Assembly (NCBI GenBank): GCA_950022295.1
Contig: OX465597.1
Span: 181,286,516 to 181,350,515 of the forward strand
Source: Bromus sterilis
Lineage: Eukaryota > Streptophyta > Magnoliopsida > Poales > Poaceae
Direction of reading: 5' to 3'
Length of the DNA stretch: 64,000 nt
Below, in pieces: positions 21,572 to 30,906 of the stretch. The notes beneath the pieces were generated by a model, which worked only from the letters and a program-made list of their open reading frames with translations, had not been told where the DNA came from and ran no database searches. How positions within the stretch are numbered: position 1 is the first letter of the stretch; every line of letters begins with the position of its first letter. Position numbers and translations under genes: made by a program.

Positions 21572-24500
21572 ATGTCTGCTGAGGAATCGTATGGTTCTCA
21601 TAGTCTCACTTCATTTGGAGCTCAGCTCGAACGAACCATTCCTCAGTCTCCCAAGCACACTGATACCGCCAAAGATTTGCCTCCAGAGCTCTATGCCAAA
21701 CTGAAGACTCCCGAGCGTGAAAACGCTGGAGAACGTAAGCTTCGGGTCCAGAAGATCACGAGGGAATGGGCCAAGAGATGGGATGCATATCAATGGCTTA
21801 ATCCTCAGCATGAGGAAATGTTTGTTGTCAATCCACCTCTGAATATCTTGGGTATCAAGGCTCGACCTCCTCCACAACCTGGGGTCACTCCTGATCCCAA
21901 AACTCTGCGGACTCATGATGACTTTCCTGAAGCTTATCATCAATACCTCAAGCGAATTGCCAGCCGTGCAAAGAGTCTGGTCCATGAATTGGTTGCCTCA
22001 GTACAACTTCCACCTCAGGCTGATGCTCCGCCTCTGCCACAACCTCAGTCTCGGCAGCCTCGCAGAAAAGCTCCTGGCATCAAACCATCAAAGAATTCCT
22101 CAGCAAAGCTTGATGCTCCAGGCTCCTCTTGCCATTGCACAGCTGGTGCTGCTCCTGCTTCAAGAATTTGAACTAATGAATCAGGCAGTGCCCCTGAGGC
22201 TTCAACCATAGTGCCTCAGCCTCAGCTGAAGACCAAAACTGTCCTTCCACGCGGCCCACGACCGTCACCAAAGAAGACAGCCATGCGTGGTGCCATTCAT
22301 CAAACCACGGCAGATTCTGATGATGAAGATGATTTTGAAGACTTGGCCGGTTTTGTCGCCACTGAAGAACAAAAGATTGAGTATGTGTGTGCTGCAGCCA
22401 GACGCAAAGCTGAGGCAACGGGTCCTGAAATCCCACTTCTCCTTGATCCCAAGAAGGTCTTGGCATATATTGACATCTGGACCGTTACGCCTGATACTCC
22501 TCTTCATGATTTGGACATACCTAAAGACATCAAGTTCTACATTCAACAGTTCCTCATCAATGAGATTCATCAAAGTGATCTTCAGAAACAGTTGAAGACT
22601 CAACTGAAGAAAGTCCACAGTGAATTTAAAAATAAACCTATCACGGATGTTACTCCTCAGGAGTTCATTGAGTATCAATGTGAGGTTCATCGCCTCAACA
22701 CTGAATATGTCGCCCAATGTGCCTACATCGGCAAATCAAAGGAACGGATGTCTCGGCAAATGCAAAATTTGATGAAGCTCCAGCAGCCCGCCTCATCAGT
22801 TCCTCTTGCTGCCTCAACTCATGCTGATGCAGCACCTGAGGATACCACCAAAGGCATCAAGCGCATGCCCGATGCCTCACCCTCAACTCCACCAGCTGCG
22901 AAGAAGCCCACACTTGAACCCACAGTTGAGGAGCCAATTGATGCTACACCACTCTCCTTGGCTCCTCCGGCATCAAGGGATGCTAATACCACAATTCACT
23001 CCACTGCTACTTCTACTCCACCTAAAAATACTCAGCGCAGCATCATCGTCTTCACCCCACCGAAAAAGGAACTGGTCTTAGCCACTGCTACACCCATTGT
23101 TCCAACACCTCAGTGTCCACCTCCACCGATCATCACTGAGATTGAAGACATGGATGTTGATATTCATGATCATGGTACTCCTCGTGTCATTGATGAGGAA
23201 TATGAGCTGGCCAACTCCCCCACTCATATTATCTTTTCACTCGAGCCTCACTCCCCCACTGTGACCGAGGTGCTTCCTGTTACCTCTCAGCACTCTGAAG
23301 ACTCTGTTGGTGCCTCGTCCTCCGATTTTGATGCCGATGAACCTGAAGCCACCAGTGCGCCTCCCACTGCTACTGATGACACTGATACTGCCGCAACTGC
23401 CAATGCTGACCCTGAGACTGCTCCCCCTGCAGCTGAGACTGAAGCCGAGCACAACACTAATGCTGACACTGAAGCTGCACCGGACTGCACTACAGATCCT
23501 CAAGTTACATCTCCATCAGCTCCACCTACCTCAACGACACCTGGCCCTGATACTACGGCTGAAGCCCATGCTCCTCAAGCACCACCTACCTCTGCTTCAG
23601 CCTCACCAGCTCGTCAGGAGACTGCCTCAGCTCTTTCTCTATGCCCAAAGCAGAAGAAGTCGTTCTATCGCAATCTTGAAGCTGATGCTCATCCCAACTT
23701 CAACACTGATGCATTCTTTAATGCCATGATCTTTTTTCAGGCAAGGATCCAGAATCCTTACAATTCTCCTCCGCCCAGCAAGCTCCTGAGGTTCTGGACG
23801 GCTACTCAAAAGAACTACTATGCCTCAGTTATGTACATGGAACAAAAGGTTTTTCCTCGTAAACACATTCCTCATCTGGATATGGAGGACATCCCTTGCT
23901 TCAACCACGTGCTGCAGGACTTGTATCATGCCAAGCTGCTTCAGTTCTGCTCTGAGTGTATTCATTGGAATGAAGAACTCGTTCTCCAGTCTTATGCAAC
24001 TCTCTATGTCTTAGGGGACCCCAAAGACATCAACACTTGGGTGCTCGACTGGATGACTCAGCATCAGCACTACACTGCCTCTGTACCTGAGATCATTGCA
24101 ATTATTCTGCTATCACCCTCTGACGCTTCAGTCCCCAGCACATACGGTGCTCCCCTTCTCAGGGATGATCTGATGAACATGCTGATGAAGCCGCAAGCCC
24201 CTGAAGCTCCGCCCCGGACCAAGATCCTAGTCTCAGAGCTTCAGTATCTGCCCAGCACAATGTACCGAATCTTGTCCAAGTCTTTCTGCCCCATCAAGGG
24301 ATATGAATCAACTGTTGAGGAAGTTGTGGGCATCATGAAGAACATTCTTTACAGCCTCTCCATGTCGGCTCCTATTAATGTCTCAGACTTCTTCTTCAGG
24401 ACTTTGGTGGATGCTGCTCAGAATCCTCATATTCTGAAGCCATACGCTTCATGGATCATGAAGCTCATCTGCACCAAGACTGGCATCAACTTCAAGCCTA

Positions 24501-25093
24501 ATCAGGCTAATCATCGTCCTTATGTTCCTCCGGTCGAAGTGCTTCAACACACACTTGCCTCTAATGCCAAGGGCAAAGCGCCCTTCTATGAAGAAGTACT
24601 TCCTCAGGATTCGCTTGGTGGAAATATTCGCCAGCCTCAGTCTCGCACCACTCATGAGGAACGCACCCATGCCTCAATTGAGGAAACCACTCAAGCTCAC
24701 CTGACGACCGATCGTGAGCTCCTCATCAGTCTGCATCAAAAAGTGGATCATAATCATGACTGGGAGAAGCGACAGATTGGCGACATTGTCAGCTACATGA
24801 CGCAGATGCATACTACTCAGAAGAAAGTTCATCAGTATGCTCATCATACCTATCAGCGACTTGATGCTCTTTTGACTGAAGTCATTACTCCTGAAGATCT
24901 GGCCAAGCTTGGCCTCAGACAACCTCAACTTCCTGAGGTTCGGCCTCCTCGTCAGTTCACCAAGAGAAAGACCCCACCTCTGGCGATGGACTCCTTTTCT
25001 TCAGCGCAAGAATTCTCCCCTAAAGAAGTTGAAGACACTGCGGCTTGTCCTCACACTTCCACGGCGTGCCTTCGACCTGATGCTCAGCCCTGA
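21572..25093 (+). pseudogene. Sirevirus-type third ORF (so-called env-like), one internal stop
   Basis: One reading frame of about 1,170 codons runs from the ATG at 21572 to TGA at 25091-25093, interrupted only by TGA at 22169-22171. The N-terminal 190 residues include KITREWAKRWDAYQWLNP and a Pro/Gln-rich segment. After the stop the protein is acidic (DSDDEDDFEDLAGF), then about 300 residues very rich in Pro, Thr, Ala, Asp and Glu (likely disordered). A better folded-looking C-terminal domain of about 350 residues begins near FYRNLEADAHPNFNTDAFF, with conserved-looking Trp, Tyr and Phe positions (LLRFWTATQKNYYASVMY). It ends in a Gln/His-rich region. I see no clear signal peptide or membrane segment, so the env label used for Sireviruses is not supported here. 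Function is unknown. Confidence 0.75.
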
Positions 25094-25591
25094 GGCACTA
25101 CTTTTGGGACGTTAGCTAGTCTCTCCTTTTTGTTCATTTAATGACAAAGGGGGAGAAATTTAGTAGTCTTCAAATGGGTTTTTCTGGGGTTCCTCAGTTA
25201 CAACTCTCGTTCTTCAGATCATTTTTGTAATGAGTGGTATACTGATATTTTGTGTGGTTTCTGATACTTTTACGTTACCCCATGATATTCCTCAAGTTTA
25301 TCTATTACTCATGATATTCCTCAGCAACCACTTTACTTAGTGCTATTATTGACTTCCGAGTTATTTCATATGTTGCCCCGTTTTCAAACAATACAGGATA
25401 TAGGGGGAGCTCCTCATTTTTTCAAAAATATTCTACCAAGTCTTCAAAACATGCATATCCTCAAGGGGAGCATCTCTATATCCGGAAATGATGAACTGTT
25501 TTCTTCAAAGTTTTTAATTCTTAAAAATTACTTATTTTATCCTGTTGAAGCTTTAACCTGATTGTCATCAAATCACCAAAAAAGGGGGGAT
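25094..25591 (+). promoter_or_regulatory. Copia 3' untranslated region with several polypurine-tract-like motifs
   Basis: The tract directly before the 3' LTR is AAAAAAGGGGGGA (25578-25590). Similar purine runs occur upstream: AAAGGGGGAGAAA near 25145, TAGGGGGAGC near 25401 and AAGGGGAGC near 25462. One tract primes plus-strand DNA; repeated copies are known in Sireviruses. Confidence 0.7.
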
Positions 25592-27004
25592 TGTAAGAGC
25601 ATCTAGTGCCCCTTTGAGGTTTTGGAGTATTTGATGACAAAACGGTTAAGGGACTGATGTGTTTGTGAGTATACATAGGAAAACAGTCCCTGAGGATGAG
25701 GTTAACCACCGTTGTCGACCCCCAAAATGTTGAGGAACATGGAAGAAATCGGTGTGTTTCCTGAAGACTGAAGTTATGTGAAATCCTGAGGAATCAGGAT
25801 CCTGAAGCATTCGGCTAAAGCTGAAGCAGTACAAGATCCTGAAGACGTTCGCGCTGAAGACGAAGTTGAAGCGTAGTACTCGCTAAGACTTTTTATACTT
25901 CTTGAGGCGTAGGAAAACATCGCACTATTGGAGGGGTTGAGGAAAATGAGTTATGTATTTTTGAGGAAGTGCTCAATTAGAAATCCTGAAGAAAACCCAG
26001 AGATATCTCCTGTAGTAGAAGTTCAATTCCTCGGGTGTCTGAGACAATGTTCTTCGGGACACTGAGGAATTTGTCTTCGGTTGAGGAGTCAGGAAACTGC
26101 CAGTGCAGCTCGCCTGAAGAAAGAGAGTGAGTGTTCCGACCGTGCCACGTGTCACGTGGAGATTGCTGGTACCGATCCAGCCAACGGTCCAAAGGGTGGG
26201 CATGGAAGTAATTTCATGCATGGGCATTTATGTCCTTTCACCTGGGGTTGCTCCCCGGCTATAAATAGCCGCCCCCAGCCCAATTTGTGGGTGGGCTGCT
26301 CCGAGAGAAAAACTAACACTTGTCATCTGAGAGCAACCCACCTCTTGAAGAAACTGAAGAACCTAAGTGAGGAAAACTGCCAGCCTGAGTAGTTGAGCAT
26401 TTCTGACGAAATCGGTTCGAGTGATCCGAAGCTTTTTACTCTTGAAGACTGTGATCTTCCAGCCGGTGTAGGCGTCGTCAGTCTGAGGAAGTCAAGATGC
26501 AATTGTGACTTCCCTGAGTGAACTGAGTCTATGAAGGTTTCGGGAGTCTACCTTTAAGACTCACATGAGTTATTGGACGGAGTATGAGGACTTTAGTTCA
26601 AGGAGAATAAGGTGAAGACTATGTCTTCTGAGTTCAATCTCAGCCTCTCCAACCAGACGTAGAGTTGTCACAACAACTTGAACTAGTTCATCAAGTCTAT
26701 GTCTTCAGTGCCCTGGTGCTATTTCTTCAACCTCAGCTATTATGTTTATGCACTGATGACTTATCCTGATGTCGTACTTTCTGAGTTTACTCTGCGCTGA
26801 TTCCTCAGTTCTTCCATCGGTCTTACTTTAGCTATGCAATAGGTTGATTTATATTCACGCCTTCGCTTTAGTATCGCATCTGTTCTTCCTCGAGTTTTAG
26901 TTTCCTCAATTTCGTATTGCCTCAGTCCTGAGGAACTCGAAATTCCTCAAGATATTTGAAAATCTCCCATTCACGCCCCCTCTGGTCGATATACTGCACT
27001 TTCA
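25592..27004 (+). repeat. 3' LTR of copia element
   Basis: It starts TGTAAGAGCATCTAGTGCC and ends GCACTTTCA. It carries a TATA box CTATAAATAG at 26259-26268. It differs from the 5' LTR by scattered substitutions and by a segment of about 25 bases near 26321-26345 absent from the 5' copy, indicating an old insertion. Confidence 0.92.
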
Positions 27005-27693
27005 CTTGATCCGGCGCAGTACCTCATCGAATTTCTCGCCCAAGTGAGACTGGGCGTACCAAATGTTGGCCCACTCCTTATCCTGCGCCAGCACATCATC
27101 CAACATCTCATAAGTCGGAATGTTGGGTCCATCTTCACGAAAACCCAATCATGTCGCCACTCGGCCCTCTTGCTGATCATGTGTGTCCAAATACGTATCG
27201 GACATCCTGTCCCGGATCTTGAAAGAAAAACCCCCCACGATCACGTGTACTTCACCCTAGGGTGTAGAAGTACCGGAACAAGGCCACCGACGGCACTAAC
27301 CCACAAAATTCTCGCACAACTACGCGAAGGCGGCCAAGGCGGTCACGCACTTCGGGTGCAATTGCAGCAACTGGATCTTGTATGTATCCAGGATGGAATG
27401 GAAGAACTTGGAAAAGGGGGCACCAAACCTGCTTTGAGGAAGGCAGCAAATATTGGCACCATGTACGCTTGCACAGTCACCTCCCTTCCGTTCGGCATCG
27501 CCGCAACCAAGGCCCCGTTTTCGTTGCCCTCATCGGCAAGGAACATCCTCAACTGGTCCATATTCTCCCCGGAATTGCGGCCCGATGTGAAGCACGCGGA
27601 AACCAGTCGCGGGTCGACGGACGGCACCGCCGCGGCGACCGGCGTGGCCGACACTGGTGTCCGTTTTGGTGTCTTCTTCCTCTTAGGTGCCAT
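27005..27693 (-). pseudogene. Gag-like gene fragment J, PF04195-type, minus strand
   Basis: The frame starts at the ATG at 27693 (MAPKRKKTPKRTPVSATP), a basic start common in this plant gag-like family. It continues with LVPPFSKFF, FFHSILDTYKIQLLQLHP and VPSVALFRYFYTLG blocks that mark the 'putative gypsy type transposon' family; a frameshift near 27410 is needed to read through these. Further on, another frame holds AEWRHDWVFVKMD, also typical. It is cut at 27004 by the end of the copia LTR. It is related in kind to element I's gag-like gene but in opposite orientation and from another element. Not functional. Confidence 0.7.
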
Positions 27694-27964
27694 TGTTGAT
27701 CTAGAATGGGAACGGTTGGCGTCGGCTTGCAAGAGGGGAAAGTAAAACACAGTTATGGAGTAACCTTCCTCCCAACCGCGGGACACGGTTTATATACCTC
27801 ATGCGTGCACCATGCTCCCCGCAACGGTTACTTGTTGTGGGCCCGGCATGCCATGCTTCCGGTCTTAAAGAAACCACCATGTGCAAAGGGTCGTTCGTTG
27901 GTTACCGTTGGGGCCTAGCCACGGCCGCACTGGCGTGGAAGCCACACCCAGGCCCGGGGCCCAC
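27694..27964 (-). other. Leader sequence of fragment J
   Basis: This non-coding sequence between the J start codon and the C2 LTR reads on the minus strand as the upstream leader of J. It contains a TATATAAACC-like stretch near 27787-27796 on that strand (+ strand GGTTTATATACC). No conserved frame is seen. Confidence 0.4.
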
Positions 27965-28286
27965 TGTCGGGGACTAGATCCCCAGGACACTCTCCGGTAA
28001 GTTGTTTTCTCATACCTCGTCCAAAGAAAACATTAGCCCAGAGCTCGAACAGGCGAAGGACAACCTCCTCCGAAAATATGTATAAGCGTCCCATTTCCTA
28101 TGGGTCCTACCTCGGCCACCGTGACCCGACCAAGCGGTCAAGGCAGTAAATACAGAAGGAGACAACATGCACCGAGCAGCAGACGGGCCACGAAACCTAG
28201 GGAGAGCCCCTCCTCGACTCATATCAAGCAGAGTCGCGCTATGGACGCGCCCGCGCCGAGACCCTCTCGGAAGACACCCCAGCGCT
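27965..28286 (+). repeat. C-type LTR, second copy (C2), first piece
   Basis: It begins TGTCGGGGACTAGATCCCC and follows C1 from 12896. It is interrupted at 28287 by element D, whose target duplication GCGCT occupies 28282-28286 and 42994-42998. C1 shows the unoccupied site (CCGCGCTCCAC at about 13208), which confirms D's boundaries. Confidence 0.88.
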
Positions 28287-29797
28287 TGATACGTCCAAAA
28301 TGCATCAATATTTTATATCGTAATTCGTCCTTATTCATTGATATATTTCACATTACAATGATGTTCTTATGTTGTTTTGGCTTGTTTTACACAGTTTGCA
28401 ACTTTCCGGTGCCGAAGCAGCAGACGCAGGATTCAGCGGTAAAAAGTGGACGCTGAGTTTCTGAAGAAGAACACCTCCAAATTACCTGAAAATCTATGGA
28501 GGGTGTTTTTGGGAGGATTGACGAAGACACGCAAAAGAGGGACCAGAGGGGGGCCACAGGGTGCCCAGGCGGCAACCTGGCGCGGCCCCCACCCTGGTCG
28601 CGCCGGGAGGGTGCCTGGAGCCCTGGGACCACCCCAGGCTCCCCCTCTGGCTTATATACTCTTCGTCATCCGGAAACCCTAAAAAGAAGAGTTTTTACGG
28701 AGTTCCACCGCCGCTCCGTGGCGGAAACTTATAGAGAAGAAAAGACATCTTCGGCGGGGAGATTCCGCCAAGGAGATCACTCCCGGAAGGGGAGATCATC
28801 GCCATCGTCATCACCATCGTCACGGGCATCATCGACATCATCATCAACATCATCCCCAACATCAGCACCATCTCCACCACCATCCAATCTCACCTCACAA
28901 GTTTATCTTGTGTTGTAATCCGTACTATCTATCCTATCTACTATACCGGTGTTGATTACTACTTTGTGGTGAATGCTATTGAGTTTTATTGGAGAAATAT
29001 CATTATGACCAGATTGTTTACCACCTATTTATCACCTCTGATCATGATCTCTTTTATGTATTGTGAGTAGTTACTTTAGTTCTTGAGGAAATGGGAGAAG
29101 TCTTGTTGTTAGTAGTCAGATGTTGTTGAAGTAATATGTGTTGTTTGATATTTAAGTTGTGTTTTTATTTTCCTAGTGGTGTTGTGTGAGTCGAACACTC
29201 AACACTTCGCCCTATTAAGGACCTAGGGGAATACATTGTGTATAAAGAATGCTTATGGTGGGTTTCCGGAGTGACAGAAACCTGAACCCCAGTTTGCACA
29301 CTTTTGCACAAGGGAATAATGGATCCTTCATCGTATTGTTGTGGTTAGGCTTTGCCTTAATTTCTACCTTGTATTTGAGGATGCTTGCAAGTTGTTTAAT
29401 CATAAGAGTGCACTTATCTTAGTCTAGAAGGTGTGCTAGCATAGATCCACCCACTCAACACTTATCAACACAAAACATGTTATCAATGCGGAATATGGCG
29501 AAAGCGCATGACTACCTATCCATGTGTCCTCAAGAACGCTTTAGTCTTTATAAGTTCAGTTGCCAGGATTATCCTTTGCTCAAAAGGATTGGGCCACCTA
29601 CTGCTCCTTAGCACCATTTACTTTGCTTGCTTTTGTCTTATTGTTGCTTATACCGAAAACCCCTAAAAAGTTATCTTTCAGTGCTTGCAGTTATTCCTTG
29701 TCCAAAATCACTGATCAATACCTTTCGCTCCTCGTTGGGTTCGACACTCTTACTTATCGAAAACACTGCAATAGATCCTTACGGTTGTGGGTCATCA
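28287..29797 (+). repeat. 5' LTR of element D
   Basis: It starts TGATACGTCCAAAATGC and ends GTGGGTCATCA. TATA-like CTTATATACT is at 28651-28660, preceded by GC-rich inverted repeats and followed by CGGAAACCCTAA. A CAT-rich simple-sequence stretch (about 28795-28885) lies in the transcribed part. Confidence 0.93.
28651..28660 (+). promoter_or_regulatory. Probable TATA box of D 5' LTR
   Basis: CTTATATACT follows CCCTCTGG; the 3' LTR has ACTATATACTC at about 41858. The conserved distance to CGGAAACCCT supports it. Confidence 0.6.
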
Positions 29798-29809
29798 AGT
29801 ACCGTTTTC

Positions 29810-29827
29810 TGGCGCCGTTGCCGGGGA
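29810..29827 (+). promoter_or_regulatory. Primer-binding site of element D
   Basis: TGGCGCCGTTGCCGGGGA lies 12 bases after the LTR end. It is the same form as B's PBS. Confidence 0.8.
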
Positions 29828-29909
29828 TCATAGCGCTATTGGTAAGTGAATCTGGTAAGGGAATTTTTATATTGTTGTTTTTATTTTGCTGTTGCTGCTC
29901 TTTGTCCAT

Positions 29910-30854
29910 ATGGACAACCTAACTATTGGATCGTTGCTTGCGGGGAAACGCTCCACATCTGTGGTGGTTGTTCCTCCCCCTACTGAAATTGTGCCTTATA
30001 AAATACCAGCTGGTATTATCAATTGTGTTTTGGCTAATCGTTATGCAGGAGACAGACATCCCAGTGAACACTTGCTATATTTGTCACAACTATGTTCCCT
30101 ATTTAAGCTTGCAGGTGTATCAATGGAGTTTGTCATGAGGAAATTGTTCTCCGTATCGCTTATAGATAAAGCTTCAGACTGGTATAAGCTTCTCGATAAC
30201 TCACATTTGCTTGATTGGCAAGAGCTTATGTCTCTCTTTTATACAAAGTTTTATCCTCTTCATGAAATTCATCGAGACAGAAACTATATCTATAACTTTA
30301 GGTCCCGTGACGGAGAAAGCATCGCTCAAGCTTAGGGGAGATTGAAATCCCTAATGCTCAAATGTCCTATTCATGAGGTCCCCAAAGAAATTATACTTAC
30401 AAATTTTTATGCTAGACTTTATCGTCAGGATAAGGAGATGCTGGATGCCTCCTCTATTGGAGTATTTCAGACGAAAAGCGTTGAAGAAAGATGGGATCTC
30501 ATTGAAAGGATCCAGAAGAATACCGAAGATTGGGAAATAGATAAAGGTATTGAACCCGCTAGAAATTATGAACATGATTATATAGAGAGCTATGTGAAAA
30601 CTGATTACTTTAATACCTTTTGCTCTAAGATTGGTCTTGATTCCCATCTAATGATTGATTTTTGTAAGGACTTTGCCTCTCATGTTGACTCTTCTAGGAA
30701 GAAGAAGGATCAGCATCATAAACCCTTCAAAGAATTACCTATTGATATTCATGTTGCTGGCCCTATTTTGCCTGCAGTTATATATGAAAAGCCCCCTTTT
30801 CCCGCAAGGATAAGGGAGCACTCTTTTGTGACAGGCATAATAAATAAAAAGTGA
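29910..30854 (+). pseudogene. Element D gag, one in-frame stop
   Basis: The ATG at 29910 (MDNLTIGSLLAGKRST) opens a frame to the stop at 30852-30854, interrupted by TAG at 30333-30335. It contains the retrotransposon gag (capsid) domain: HPSEHLLYLSQLC, LFSVSLIDKASDWYKLL, then LMSLFYTKFYPLHE and, after the stop, RLKSLMLKCP. Beyond this the protein is Lys/Asp-rich. No zinc knuckle is visible. The protein would form virus-like particles in the cytoplasm if intact. The next frame (protease) starts about 50 bases later in a different phase. Confidence 0.85.
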
Positions 30855-30906
30855 GAGAAGAATTGATGAGCCTGAGGACCAGATCAAGTTCGATCCTCAA
30901 GTTGCA

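Larger units (their letters stand above)
13531..27004 (+). mobile_element. Ty1-copia element, Sirevirus/Maximus-like
   Basis: It is a 13.5 kb element with LTRs of about 1.4 kb at 13531-14913 and 25592-27004, a PBS with TTGGTATCAAAGC just after the 5' LTR, and gag, pol (protease, integrase, RT and RNase H in copia order). A very long third ORF lies between pol and the 3' LTR, together with several purine tracts. A large gag, a third ORF after pol and multiple PPT-like tracts are hallmarks of the plant Sirevirus lineage; the Maximus name is recalled from Triticeae families. The 5' LTR lacks its first bases and there is no clear target duplication, so its left junction is not a simple insertion. 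Confidence 0.88.

Noticed and set aside
21572..25093. Calling ORF3 a viral envelope glycoprotein
   Set aside because: No signal peptide, membrane anchor or Cys-rich ectodomain seen; only its position supports the name.
28446..28918. Overlapping frames in the D LTR
   Set aside because: They are LTR leader sequence; they repeat with changes in the 3' LTR at 41652-42266 and have no domain.
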